Part shown: in pieces, positions 22,305 to 34,304 of the stretch
How the letters are laid out: every line of letters starts with the position of its first letter
Position numbering within the stretch: the first letter of the stretch is position 1
Origin: Liquidambar formosana
Taxonomy: Eukaryota; Streptophyta; Magnoliopsida; Saxifragales; Altingiaceae
Length of the DNA: 64,000 bases
Reading direction: 5' to 3'
Assembly: GCA_039720395.1 (NCBI GenBank)
Contig: CM077827.1
Coordinates: 16,851,822-16,915,821, forward strand
The notes under the pieces: generated by a model
The model's input: only the letters and a program-made list of their open reading frames with translations
What the model was told of the DNA's origin: nothing
The model's database searches: none
Program-made: the position numbers and the translations under genes

Positions 22305-23962
22305 TGTTGGGAATCGAACAAGAGGGAAAAATACAAAGGCGGAATATAAAAATTTTTCCTACGATTCCCAATCCCATGAATCTAACTATGCATAACACAA
22401 AATCAAACCCTAACTACGAAGAGGGTTAGAACACTTACAGAATTTTTGTCTTCTCCGTTTTGCTCCAAGCTTCGACTCCGGACAGCGGTGAATGAGCAGC
22501 CCAAGTGTGCTGCCTCCAACGGTATCCACACCTAGCTAGAGCTTCAAGTCCTTTCTTTCTTCTTCCTTGTTGTTGCTAGAGGTGGAGAAGAGAGAGAGAG
22601 AGAAGAGAGCCTCCAAGGGGCTGGACGGCTAGGGTTTATTGTGCAAGCCTCTTATGCCATGTCACACATAAGTGTGACTTATATAGGCAGCCCACTAAAG
22701 GGGGCTGGCCATGGGGAAGAAACCCTAATAGGGTTATGTGTAATTACTCTTAATTGCACATTAACCCCTATTATTTGTATCAAATACAAATAGGCCCATA
22801 AAGAACTATTCTTTATTCACTAAAACCCTTTCTCTCATAGACTTTAAAGCCCTTCTTGCATGATCAGTGTGTGACCCATTGGGTTCACATCATCAAGTAG
22901 TAGGAATAGCACGAGGTGTGCACAATGGAACTCTTTCCATTTAGGGTCTAATTGGAACTCCTTCCAATTCCCTAATTAATTATAACTCACTTATATCAAT
23001 TAGGGCTTCTACTAACCATGAGTAACACCTAGCATATGGCTCATGGTGTGGTCCTTAATGAGGTGAATAGTCATTTACAAAGAACCCTTCTGTTATAGTT
23101 TATAGGTTACAATTGCATCCTTCCTTCAACACAATGTCTCCAATTAAACTAATAGGACATGGAAGTCTGTCAAGTCCCTAGTTCAATTACTTTATACTCA
23201 TTCATAGATATCAACTCATTGATGAACTCATGAAACTCTTTTCATATTCATCCTACCATGGCCATGGATTTAATGAGTTATATTATGAATGCTATATGAG
23301 ACATTCTCTCTCTTTTTCCTGAGAGTGATGGATCCCTTGTTGATCACTCACATGCCTTCATACACATAGCAGTAGGGCCAATGAACACCTTTGCAGACCC
23401 CTGAATAGGATCTACACTTAGTGTTATCAAACTTCTAAAGCTACATGCATAAGGCAACTATGGTGTCTCAGGTCTAAGGATTACTTGTACCACTATAACA
23501 ATGAGAAACTGATTGACAGGTAGGATAAAACTCCATTCAGTTTATCTCATATCTTTGGTCACATTCAGTGTACCTATTCTTGTAATAGGCACCCACTTGT
23601 TGGTTGTAGTGTCTCCACACAAATAGCTTGAGACTAGCTATCCTCCTATAGAGTCAACCTAACAAGTGCTAGTCCTATGGTTTATTACTGTCCATCATAG
23701 TGAACCTTCAACTAGGAATGCTTTAGGAGTTTAGTACAGAGATATATCTATAGTCTCAAAATTACAACTCTTTGTAATTCCATATTCTCAACTCTAACTC
23801 CATGGACATATTATGTAAATATAAATGATGCATATAAACATAATAGAATAAGCCCTTTTATTAAATCAATAATAAATGTGACATACATAAATGAAATCAA
23901 ATGATTGTTCCTAATCCCTAAACAATCATCTCTATGATTGGCTCTAGGGCATAATCCTAACA
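22305..23962 (-). mobile_element. Solo LTR of the E4 copia family
   Basis: A 1658-bp LTR from TGTTGGGAATCG to ATCCTAACA, the reverse complement of the E4 LTRs (43857-45512 and 51908-53562). It is flanked by a perfect TAAGT duplication (22300-22304 and 23963-23967) inside the E1 left LTR; the E1 right LTR at about 61280 shows the empty site. The TATA-adjacent inverted repeat GTCACAC/GTGTGAC is retained near 22661-22680. It arose by recombination between the LTRs of a former full element. Confidence 0.95.
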
Positions 23963-24158
23963 TAAGTATCCTAGGTTTTCTTTTTCTTTCTTTTTTTCTT
24001 TCTTTCTACCCATTTGTCCATCACATATATGCTAGAGGAGTAGGATGGACCCATGTTTGCTCATTTATCCATCACATATTTGCTAGTGGATAGGATGGAT
24101 TTGTTTGCTCATTCTCTCCTTCTCTTGCTTGCTTTCCATATCTCTCATACTTGTTCAT

Positions 24159-24225
24159 GGATGTTTATTGCTTTATGGATGTTTATTGCTTTATGGATGT
24201 TTATTGCTTTATGGATGTTCATGGA
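24159..24225 (+). repeat. 18-bp minisatellite in the E1 LTR
   Basis: The unit TTTATTGCTTTATGGATG occurs three times in tandem, with partial units at both edges. The right LTR has fewer copies near 61480-61530, so copy number changed after insertion. No function is suggested. Confidence 0.85.
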
Positions 24226-24635
24226 TGAATGTAGATTATTTGTGGATGATTCTTTGCATATGCATGGTGACTAATTAGGAAGTGATTGAAATAGCCCATA
24301 TAAATTCAGAGACCCATTTTGGGGCGATGTGGGTGCCTATAGGATGTTTCCTAGAACCTTCCCACATCGTAACTTAGTCTCCGAATCCTCTCTTGTTTTG
24401 ATAGACCTGCTTTTCTTTGATCGGAGTCATGTGGTTTGTTTTCAAAGGTTTCCTTTTAAAACTATTTTCAAAGGTTTTTCTTTTTTCCTTAAAAAATGAG
24501 GTGGCGACTCCTTGTTTGTTTGCTTTTGTGAACCTTTTAAAAAACCAGATTTTTATTAATTTAAATCTCTACAAGTCTTTTTAAAAGAAGGGTTCTCTTT
24601 CCTTCCTCTTCCCGGATCGAAACCCGTGGTTCACA

Positions 24636-25550
24636 GTCTGGCGACTCCATTGGGAAATAGTGGACTAGACTCAAGGAATTTATATGGGCTAATTTAATTA
24701 CTTAAATTAAAATCAATCACTTGCATACGCTTGAATGTGTGTTTACTTTATTTCATTGTGTACGCAATTGCATTTGAATGATAGGTCGATGTATCCTTGC
24801 CTTTTCTGATTGGCCTAGCCTTGACCCCGGTTCCCTTCATTCTCGGGTGTCATGTTTGCGAAGCTATCAACTCCTTTTGCCACGTATCATTGGGTTTACC
24901 CTTGGGTATATTAAATGGATCAACACGTACCACTTGACTCACGCGGCATCCCTCATGCCACACGTGATAGGTATATAGTTGATTCAAGCAAGTAGGGGAC
25001 ACTATCCTACCCTTTTTAGTGCATATAGTGGATTGTCTAGGACACATGGACTCACCTAGTTTAAAGTCACCATGCTTGTAGAATGAATGCAGGTACAGAG
25101 TAGATGTGTGTTTGAATGTATGTGTGTATGGAATGAATGTATGTGTGGCATGAATGTGTGTTGTGGGAATGAATGTGAATGGAATGAATGGCAAGGCAAT
25201 TCATGTCATGGTTCTTTGGGAAGATGATACAAAGCCCTCGATACAGTGATCCGGTTTCTCGTTCTTGAATGCGGCTAGAGATATGAATGAATGCTATGTG
25301 GGTGGTTAATTTTAAGGGGTAACATGACTTTAAAATCAATCGACCTACATCCCTTCGGTATGACCTTCTTACCTAAAGCCCATTGGGCTCATATGGATGA
25401 CAGGCCCAACTAAAGGAATGTTATTGGACCATTACCCACCCGTTTAAATCAATTGTGGAGACTAAAGGCGCTTTGTGTCACTTTATAACTAAGTATGGGT
25501 CATTTGGATGTAATAGAGTGCTAGCTTAGACTTGTGACTCGTTAGGCCGT
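24636..25550 (+). other. E1 primer site and 5' leader
   Basis: Three bases after the LTR the sequence reads TGGCGACTCCATTGGG (from 24639), the primer-site type seen in Tat/Ogre-lineage elements, which I recall as matching tRNA-Arg. The leader then runs about 900 bp to gag. It contains a simple-repeat stretch rich in GAATGAATGT and GTGTATG (25078-25195). No coding signal is visible. Confidence 0.75.
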
Positions 25551-27386
25551 TTGATCAGAGGAAGTACCGAAAAAGACCTCGCCATGGATGATACGTTTGC
25601 ATTGAATAACCCGGCTACACCTGAGGGGACATCTATTTCTGGGACTCCAGCGGATCCACGGAGGATTGAGAGGCTATTGAATAACATACTTGGGAAGTTG
25701 GAAGAGGTATCAGTGAAATCTGAAACTGCAATAAGAATGGCACAAGAAATCAACAACCGAACCCCTGTCCTCATCCACAATATTCCTACAGATCAAGGCA
25801 TACCCGATACTCAAGTCCCCATTGTCCAAAATCAATCCAACCCATCTACCCAAGCTGGAGGCCAAGCCCAAAATCCACCACTTCCACATACTCAATCATC
25901 ACCTCAAAATCCATCACCTCCACATACTCAACCTCCACTACAAAACATCCCCATTTACACCCAATCGTCCACTTTTGCCCCCACCACTGAAAATCCTCCT
26001 GTGAGTGATGACCAAAAGATGATGACTGCAAGGATGTTGGCTTTGGAGAAGACTTTGAAGGGTATTCGCCGTGCTGATGATTTTGTGGATATCCACACTC
26101 TTTCTTTCTTCCCTTAAGCGAGATTGCTGACTTCATTCAAGATGCCAGAATTGCAAAAGTTCGATGGAACGGGTTGCCCTAAGACTCACTTAAAAATGTA
26201 TATCCGAGCAATGCAACCTCGTGGTGCTTCCGAGGAGTTGATGGCTCAATTATTCCATGAATCACTTAGCACTTCTTCGCTGCATTGGTTTCTAAGCTTG
26301 GATGAGTCAAAGACTAGAACATGAGAAGACATGTGCAGAGAGTTCACCGATCACTGCAAGTACAATACGGAGGTTGATGTGACAAGGAGAGACTTGGAGA
26401 CTACCAAACAGGCGGCAAATGAATCTTTCTCTTCTTACATCACTAGGTGGAGGAAGAAAGCCTCTAAGATGTTCGATAGGCCTAATGAAGAAGAATAGAT
26501 ACGAATGGTGGTCAAGAACCTATTGCCTATATATCACAAACACTTGTTCACTCACCACTTTCCCACTTTCAAAGCTCTGATTAGTTCTGGGACACAAGTG
26601 GAAGACGCCATAACCGATGGCACTATCAAGGTTAAAGATCCTTCAAGGTTTCGTCAGGTAGGGAACAATGGGAAGGCACCTGCTGAAGTAAATGCAATCG
26701 CTCCACAATAGCCATGGAGCATTGGCAACAATTCTACTCTTCGTCAATTCTTTGATTTGTATGCACCACTGGACAAGGTTTATGAAAGATTGAAAGCAAG
26801 GGGCATCCTCAAACCTCTAGACCCAATACTTCCACCAAATCCATTGCCTAGGTGGTACAACGAAAATGAGTACTGCCATTTCCATCAATCCAAAGGCCAT
26901 AGAACAGACCGTTGTGTCCGTCTCAGACATGAAATACAAGACCTCATTGACAAAAAGATCATAGGCCCACCTACCCCTCCTAACCATCCCAATGTCACTC
27001 AAAATCCTTTGCCATCTCATAACCTATCCCCCACTTCTAATGTCAATGCAATAGAAGATTCACCTCGACCCATTCGCCATTACACCACTTTGCCTATGAG
27101 TCTCACCAAAGTATTTCACTATTGCAAGAAAAGAGGCCTTATCACTCCTTTTCCACCCAAGCCTTCACTTATCCCTGATCCATCCTTTTGCCTATACCAT
27201 AGAAGTCCAGCCATGATACCGAGGATTGCACCTTGCTAAAGAAAGTGGTCCAAGACTTGATTGATGAGGGAATTTTGATAGTTCCACAGCCAAATCCATG
27301 CGAAGTGCCTACATTGTTACCTACCCTACATGAGGGAAACATGCAAGAAATTGACATGCTAGAATGGGGAAATCCTGAGGAGAAGC
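25551..27386 (+). pseudogene. E1 gag with nonsense codons
   Basis: The likely true start is the ATG at 25584 (MDDTFALNNP). One frame is kept through most of gag with stops near 26115, 26322, 26496 and 26709, then a one-base loss near 27215. Domains in order: a proline-rich N-terminus; the retrotransposon gag core (FKMPELQKFDGTGCPKTHLKMYIRAM, then YNTEVDVTRRDLETTKQ) around 26140-26460; and two zinc-finger-like CH-HC motifs (CHFHQSKGHRTDRC near 26875, the second broken near 27200). At least three stops are consistent with C-to-T or G-to-A change (TGG to TGA, CAG or CAA to TAG). It is interrupted at 27386 by a solo LTR. Confidence 0.85.
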
Positions 27387-27548
27387 TGTAGACACCCCAT
27401 TTTGTACCGATTATTATCTTGAGTCCTAGGTTCCGGATGATGAGGTCAATGTTAGTTTATTGCTTTAGTCAATCAATATTCGATAAGAGAAATAAGCACA
27501 GTGAATTTCGGAGGCAAAAATACTAGAAAAAACCAAAATTTGCTGACT

Positions 27549-27807
27549 GCGTGTAAGTGTCGTCTGACCGCACGTACGCACTATCTGACCGTGCGTACGC
27601 ATTATTTATCACGCGTAAGCGCCGTCTGACCGTGCGTACGTGCCGTCTGATTGCGCGTACGCATATTCTGAATATGCGTAAGCATGTTGTCCAATTGCGT
27701 TTTTTACCCGAAAATGAACCTTTTTTGCCTATTTTAAGCTCCATAAACTTGGAAATCGGGGGGGAGACTTTCCTAAGGTATTTCTAACCTAATTTTCACT
27801 ATAAATA
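27549..27807 (+). promoter_or_regulatory. Seven phased GCGTACGC-type words upstream of TATAAATA
   Basis: The GTA at the centre of each word starts at 27553, 27574, 27595, 27615, 27636, 27657 and 27678, so spacing is 21, 21, 20, 21, 21 and 21 bp. The words range from perfect (TGCGTACGCA type) to half-degenerate (GCGTAAGC). The linkers share CCGTCTGA or similar. The last word is about 120 bp upstream of TATAAATA (27800-27807), the same distance as in the E2 LTR. A regulatory role is inferred from position and spacing. Confidence 0.65.
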
Positions 27808-28250
27808 CCCAACTTAAAGTGTAGAAAAGGGATCCTGAACCCTGGAGGCTAGGAAGAAACCCTAGAGAAAAAACCCTAGAGAGAAAGACCTTAGAGAAAG
27901 ATAGTCCATCTTGTGCCTACGGAGAAGAACTTGGGGATTCACCGTGCTTATTAATCTTAGAGAAGGAGATAGACAACAGGCATTCGCAATAGACCTGAGA
28001 GAATCATGAATCAACCACAACATTGCGTGTGGTAAAACCCTCCCATAAACTCATGCTTTATTGCTTATGTGATTAAGATATTATGATATTTTTTATATTG
28101 AAATGCATGATAGGGTTGGTCTTTTGTTTATTTCGTATCATGATGTGGAGAGCATGTTAGGAATTTTGTGAGAAGAATATTGGGATGAATTTGGGTTTTG
28201 GCTAGTATTGCTTTGCAGGGAAGGCCAACGGTTGTCTTGCAGGTCCGTGG

Positions 28251-28345
28251 TGCGTACGCACGCACCAAGGTGCGTACGCGTTTTTCTATCAAGCGTACGC
28301 ACCATAAAGATATGTGTACGCACACCTATGTTGTGCGTACGCACG
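28251..28345 (+). repeat. Second block of five phased GCGTACGC words
   Basis: The central GTA starts at 28254, 28274, 28295, 28316 and 28337 (20, 21, 21 and 21 bp apart). Words include TGCGTACGCA, AGCGTACGCA and TGTGTACGCA. The block lies about 450 bp downstream of the TATA box, so it would be in the transcribed part of the LTR. The linker sequence differs from that of the upstream block. Confidence 0.75.
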
Positions 28346-28745
28346 TTGATTTAGGCCAGATCTGATTCCCCTGTTTTATTATTTCGTTTCACTAATTTTT
28401 ACTTATTTATTTTGTTTATTTCATTATTGTATCGTATTAACCTGTCATTTGTGTGTGTAATTAAATTGTTGCATGCCTTTAGGGTAATCCCGATTAAATT
28501 GGAATATTAAATATGATTAATAAATACAAAGTGGGGTCCAGTCTAAGGACCAGACGACGTTGGGTGCCTAACACCTTCTCGACGGCGTACCCTAGCTCCG
28601 AACCCTCTCTGGTTATGACGAGTTAGACCCTTGCAAGGGGTCAAGTTTGGTTCCCGGGTTTCCTGGGTGGCGACTCCTCTCCACGCTAGTCCTCCGAGGC
28701 TAGTGTGTACTCCCAAGCCACACGGTTTAGGGAGCGGCGCTCACA

Positions 28746-29311
28746 GAAGCCTATGAGGAAAGAAAAGGTTGTCGAAAGGGAAATGCCAAAGAAACTGAGT
28801 AAGCCTCGAAAGTCATTTCAGCAACAGTTGAAAGAAAGATATGATGCCGAGATCTTGAAGTGGGTTTATTGGGGGAACCATCTGGGAAGTTTGACTTCTA
28901 TGTTCTCTACACTGCACCGCCTCCAATAACAATTCCTATTCGTGTAACCGGATGGGGAGATCCATGGGAAGATGGGCAACCAATGGAGAAATCCCCAATC
29001 CACCCAACTGGATGGGGAAAATCAGTGAAAGAAGAACGGTCAACAGAAAAATCTATAATGCAAGAGGTAGATATGCTTGAATGGGGAGACATCATGGGTG
29101 AAACCTATAGCGATGAAGTAAATGATCTATGGGCAGACTCTGAAGAAGTTGACCACTTGACTAGGGGTAGTCGTCACTTCAAACCTTCCTATCTCGAGAA
29201 TGAAAATCTGGTGGAAGCACTAGAGAAGGGGCAAAGACTTGAAATCTACGACGAAGAAAATGAAGTCCTAAAGCAATTGAAAAAGACTCAAGCCAACATT
29301 ACCATATGGGG
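28746..29311 (+). pseudogene. E1 gag-protease spacer, continued
   Basis: Resumes the E1 frame after the solo LTR: KKLSKPRKSFQQQLKERYDAE, then a frame change near 28858, then LLGEPSGKFDFYVLYTA and onward to VLKQLKKTQANITIWG. The same order of motifs is present in the E3 gag-PR ORF. The sequence is cut at 29311 by E3 and continues at 56099 (LLMASLKHRQT), which proves the E3 insertion within this codon region. Confidence 0.88.
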
Positions 29312-32101
29312 TGTGAACCCCTGAAATTGGGCCCACGAGGGATTGAAAAGAAAGTGGGTTTGAAAAAGAAAAAGGAAAGGAGTCGCCACCTTATTTTTTA
29401 AAGGAAACAAGGAAAACCCTAAAAATCAGGTTGTTTTAGGAAAACAATTTGAATGACTCCATAAAAAAAAGGAAAGGCAAAAACCAATCTTTTGAAAACC
29501 AAAGAAATCGGGGATTCGGAGGCTAAGTTATGACATGGGAAGGTTCTAGGCAAAGCCTATAGGCACCCATGTCACCCTTTCGGTATCTCAGTTCATTTGG
29601 GCTAAATTAAAGTCTTTCCATACAAAAATCAGCAAGTATATCATCACAAGAATTGCATGCATATCATATATTTCATTCATCCATCCATGCATAATAAGCA
29701 AATAAAAACAGAAAATAAAAAGAAGAAAAGAAAACATAAATAAACCTAGGATGCTTGGATCCTGGAACGGACTTGAGCCTCACGAAGAGCGCCTACGTAC
29801 CATGCAACGAAATACATGGATCAAAGTCCATGTAGTTCGATTAGAATTAGGGTTAAGACCTAATATAAACCTATGGTTAAAACCCTAGGTTTCCTTATTT
29901 GATCAAAAGAGTTGAATTTGATAGAAAGTTTGATTTTAGGAAAGAAATCCACAAAATGGAAACTTTAATAAAAACCAGAATTTTGTTGGTTAAGGAAACC
30001 TCTAATTAAACCATAGGACTTGTATTAAAAATTAACCCTAGATAGGGAGAAGAGAATGAGTTAAGAAGAAAGGTGAATTGGGGCACCTTCACACCCACTT
30101 ACCTGAGCGCAATTAGCTCCAAGCATTTAGCCATTTCAGACATAAGCAGCCCTATTTGCCATGGGACAAATACCACACCTATTTGCACCCTTACAAGTGC
30201 TCAAAACCATGCAAAAACACTAACATGCAAATCTGGACAGAATAGTATTATGACCTAAAATCATCCACTAAGCATGCCAATAGCAAAAACAGCGAACAAT
30301 AATAAGTCCTAACATATTCATAGAACCATATCATGCATAAAAACCCTAAAACATACTAACATGCATGCAAAACTATCATGTTTACTCCATATGAAAAACA
30401 TATACAGCAAACACGAAGAAAAACCAAATAAAAAAGTCTACTTTATCATGCTATATGAAAACAAACACGAAACAATGACTCTAAAACCCTAAACTCACAA
30501 ATATGCTTAAGAACATACAAAACATACTTTAATCATGCTAAAACCAAACTAAACAGAAATTAAATCATGCATATTAACTAACTAAAGCAATATAACATGA
30601 TGAAAATCCTAACTCTAACATGCAATGACACTAATCCTAACACAAGGACAATAGGAGCACACGAATCATAACTATGCATTAAAAACCTAAAGGACAGCCC
30701 TAAAGCATGCTAAACAGTAGATAAAAAATAGATATTCCATGTATATTAACTAGCTAGAGTGTTAATACATGATAAAAAAGTCACCTTTAACATGCAATAA
30801 GCCTAACCCATATGAGAACCTAGTTTAAGCTTGAATAGAGAAGGAGAATACCTTAGGAAGGGCCTTCCTTGCTGCTGTATGCAATTGTTCGTGGCTCCTC
30901 AGGTCTTTAGAGTGAATCAAACCAACACGAATCCTCCTCTTTGTCAAAGTGGTATCACAGCAAAGAGATCAAAACTCACTCAACTTTGAAAAGAAATAGA
31001 AAACAAAAAGAGAACAAAAGAAAAGAAAAAGTGATTCTCGTCACTTTGCAGCAGCAGCAACTTCAATCGCGTTTGTGGGTATGAAAACGTTGGATTTGGA
31101 CAAAACTTGTGAAATACAAAGTTGTAGAGAATTTAATTAGCTTTCTAACAAGACCAATTTCATTAAATTCTGACTTCGGATGAAAAAGTTATGATTAAAA
31201 TACGACTGCTGGTTTTCAGAAAATCTGCTGCTGAATTATGACGAATTTCACTCCCTCCAAACCCTCTTCTCTTTTTCCTTGTTTAAAGACATTAAGAGAG
31301 TATTTATAGCTGAAATCTGGAGTTTCCCTTTCCTTCCTGGACTAGGTTTCCTTGGAGAATAATCAAAAGGTATTTTATAATGATAAAAGACTTCTAATCT
31401 GAATAGGAAAAGGAAATTGTCTTTTATAAAAATTAGGAGACTGACCGCTAACACACATGCACATGTATCGTATGTGCGTACACACACTCATCACATACGT
31501 ACACGTGTTAGTGTCATGATAAAAATGGCTAATTTAATAAAATAATTTTCTTTTCATTTTAACCAAAAATCTCATGCTGTGATTCGCACTAATTCTTCAA
31601 GGATAATCCGTAAATAACCACACTAAACTCATCATCAGGCCATATCAAAATTGAACTTCATGAAACACTTTTGAGGGTAAAATGATGACTAATGAAAGTC
31701 AATTTGAAAAGATTTGGTTGGTAATTGTGAGTCAATTAGAGCTAACCCAAGGAAGGGTCAATTAACCAACTTGAACTACATCGAGCCATTTTAATCCCGA
31801 GCCATTGACTTACCAAATTGAACCTAGAAATACCTCTTATGCATCCATATGAACTTCAATTGACAATTTGGAGATCATTCCAAGGTCAAATGAAAAGTTT
31901 GGGACTTAAAAGACGATTATGCCCCTCAAGTCACAAAAGCTCTTATTATCCCTCAAGATCAGCTCCAATTTGAACCAAAATTCATATCCATTGTCCTTGT
32001 GACTCTAGAAAACCAATGCAAGTGACTAGACTCAAAAACAAAACAAAAACATGCATGAAATGATGAGCCCTAGTAAGGTGGTGCAAAAATGGGGTATGAC
32101 A
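29312..32101 (-). repeat. E3 3' LTR
   Basis: 2790 bp; the minus strand starts TGTCATACCCC at 32101 and ends GGTTCACA at 29312. TATAAATA lies at 31301-31308 (minus). About 150 bp upstream of it are GTAC-centred words near 31457, 31478 and 31499, 21 bp apart, with palindromic GTGCGTAC and ACGTACAC character. Small ORFs in it also occur in the other LTR copy and are not genes. The LTR start is shared with S1, marking a related subfamily. Confidence 0.95.
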
Positions 32102-32240
32102 GAAGCCCCTCATTGGCGAACAAGTTACACTTGTGAACCAATGATAAAGAACAACCCATTTTTGGCCAAAAAGCCCGGAGAAATCACACACTGATACCAA
32201 CAATGATGGGAGGTTGAAAACCTGAGACTGAAGTAAGGAA
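32102..32240 (-). other. E3 pre-LTR segment with polypurine-like tract
   Basis: Next to the 3' LTR the minus strand reads AATGAGGGGCTTC, a short purine-rich stretch at the expected place for plus-strand priming, though not a perfect polypurine tract. The rest is a short unique spacer before the hairpin array. Confidence 0.5.
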
Positions 32241-34020
32241 GTGTACTCAAGTCATGAGTATACTTAAACCACTGGGGGTTGGTGATTGTCAAGAGAAGCA
32301 TATTCAAGCCACTACGAATGAACATACTTTTGAAACGGAGAAATATATTCTAGTCACGAATATATTTAACCAAATGATGAGAATGAGATCTGAAAAGTAC
32401 GTTCAAGTGACGAACGTACCTTGGAAATGGAGAAGTATATTCAGGTCACGAATATATTTAACCAAGTGAGTGACAAAAAATCTGAGAAGTATACTCAAGT
32501 GATGAGTATACCATTGAAATGGAGAAATATATTCAGGTCACGAATATATTTAACCAAGTAATCTGAGAATGAAATCTGAGAAGTATACTCAAGTGGTGAG
32601 GATACTTAATGATTGAGAAAGACTGAGAAGTACGTTCAAGTGATGAACATACTTTTGAAAAATGAGAAATATATTCAGGTCACGAATATATTTAACTAAG
32701 TAAGATAGAGAATGAACTGAGAAGTATACTCAAGTGATGAGTATACCATTGAAATGGAGAAATATATTCAAGTGATGAATATATTTAACCAAGTAAGTGA
32801 CAAATAATTTGAGAAGTATGTTCAAGTGATGAACATACCATTGAAATGGAGAAATATACCCAAGCGATGGATATACTTAACCAAGTAGGATAAGAATAAT
32901 CTGAGAGGTGTATTCAAGTGATGAGTGTACTTTTGAAATGGAGAAATATATTCAGGTCACGAACATATTTAACCAAGTGATGAAAAAGATGCTGAGAAAT
33001 ATACTCAAGTGATGAGTATACTTAATGATTGAAAAAGACTGAGAAGTACGTTCAAGTGATGAACACACTTTTGAAATGGAGAAATGTATCCAAGTGATGG
33101 ATATATTTAACCAAGTAAGCTGAGAAGTACACTCAAGTGATGAGCATACCATTGAAATGGAGAAATATATCCAAACGACGGATATATTTAACCAAGTAAG
33201 ATAAGAATAATCTGAGAAGTGTACTCAAGTGATGAGTACACTATTGAAATGGAGAAATATATTCTAGTCACGAATATACTTAACCAAGTAAGTGACAAGT
33301 ATGTTTGAGTGATAAACATACCATTGAAATAGAGAAATATATCCAAGTGATGGATATACTTAACCAAGTAAGTGACAAGTATGTTTAAGTGATAAACATA
33401 CCATTGAAATAGAGAAATATATCCAAGCGATGGATATACTTAAGCAAGTAAGATAGAGAATAATCTGAGAAGTGTACTCAAGTGATGAGTACACCATTGA
33501 AATGGAGAAATATATTCTAGTCATGAATATATTTAACCAAGTAAGTGACAAATGATCTGAGAAGTATGTTCAAGTGATGAACATACCATTGAAATGGAAA
33601 AAAAATATACCCAAGTGGTGGATATACTTAACCAAGTAAGTGACAAATGATCTGAGAAGTATGTTCAAGTGATGAACATACCATTGAAATGGAGAAATAT
33701 ACCCAAGCGATGGATATACTTAACCAAGTAAGTGACGAAATATCTGAGAAGTATACTCGAGTGATGAGTATACCATTGAAATGGAGAAATATATTCAAGT
33801 GATGAATATATTTAACCAAGTAAGTGATAATGAGGATCTGAAACTAGGAAGCATATTCAATGGGTGAACATGCTTTTGAAATGGAAGAATATATTCAAGT
33901 GATGAATATATTCAACCAAGTATGATAGAAAATAAGAATTTGAAACTGAGAAGCATATTCAAAGGGTGAATACACTTTTGAAATGGAAGAATATATTCAA
34001 GTGATGAATATATTCAACCA
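32241..34020. repeat. Tandem array of about 39 hairpins, 93-bp period
   Basis: A repeat of about 93 bp contains two hairpins. Type A has 8-9 bp arms, for example GTATACTC/GAGTATAC (32489-32511), and type B has up to 10 bp arms, for example AAATATATTC/GAATATATTT (32525-32551). Each has a 7-base loop, mostly AAGTGAT, AGGTCAC or TAGTCAC. Conserved linkers are CATTGAAATGGAG and TTAACCAAGTAAG. Arms vary between units while staying paired: GTACGTTC/GAACGTAC (32397), GTATGTTC/GAACATAC (32816), AGTGTACTC/GAGTACACT (33218), GTATGTTT/AAACATAC (33299) and AAATATATCC/GGATATATTT (33163). It lies between the antisense ORF and the 3' LTR, a zone where Tat/Ogre elements are known to carry variable tandem repeats. 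Confidence 0.93.
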
Positions 34021-34304
34021 AGTAGGATGAAAAATCAAGATTTGAAATGAGGATATATGATCAATTTATCAAGATTGAACATGCATGGTGCAAGAGGAAA
34101 GTGACTTAACACATTGTCACTTGAGTTGGCATGACACAGGGGAAATATATTCAACCCTTTTGAACATAAAATCAATTCAAGGAATTGATTTCAAGATGGA
34201 ATTTGATTGATTTTAAGCTCAAAAAGTGTTGAATATCTCATTTGGAAGGAGGTTTGATCACGCGTCAAGGCGAGACAAAGCGAGGGAGAAAGCCAAAACA
34301 AGGT

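Larger units (their letters stand above)
19924..24635 (+). repeat. E1 left (5') LTR
   Basis: TGTAGACACCCC to GGTTCACA, about 3.05 kb after removing the solo LTR at 22305-23962. A palindromic block with two ACCGGT cores inside GGTGACCGGTTCACC and AACCGGTCACCC lies at 20561-20588, and TATAAATA lies at 20787-20794. The tail contains GGTGGCGACTCC and ends just before the primer site. It is strongly similar to the right LTR with scattered differences, so it is older than the E2, E3 and E4 LTR pairs. Confidence 0.9.
27387..28745 (+). mobile_element. Solo LTR inside E1 gag
   Basis: A 1359-bp LTR from TGTAGACACCCC to GCGCTCACA with a perfect duplication GAAGC (27382-27386 and 28746-28750). The gag reading resumes directly afterwards, proving the insertion. 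A TATAAATA box is at 27800-27807. The tail has GGGTGCCTAACACC and GGTGGCGACTCC, as in other gypsy LTRs. It has two blocks of GCGTACGC-type palindromes, one before and one after the TATA box. Confidence 0.95.

Noticed and set aside
25078..25195. GAATGAATGT-rich stretch as a regulatory array
   Set aside because: Looks like an irregular simple repeat in the E1 leader with no constant spacing.
30073..30258. 61-codon ORF, repeated at 54070-54255
   Set aside because: Identical because both lie in the two LTRs of E3; no domain and no sign of coding.
32241..34020. CRISPR-like array
   Set aside because: Plant nuclear DNA; the repeats are tandem with conserved linkers and no unique spacers, and no cas genes are present.
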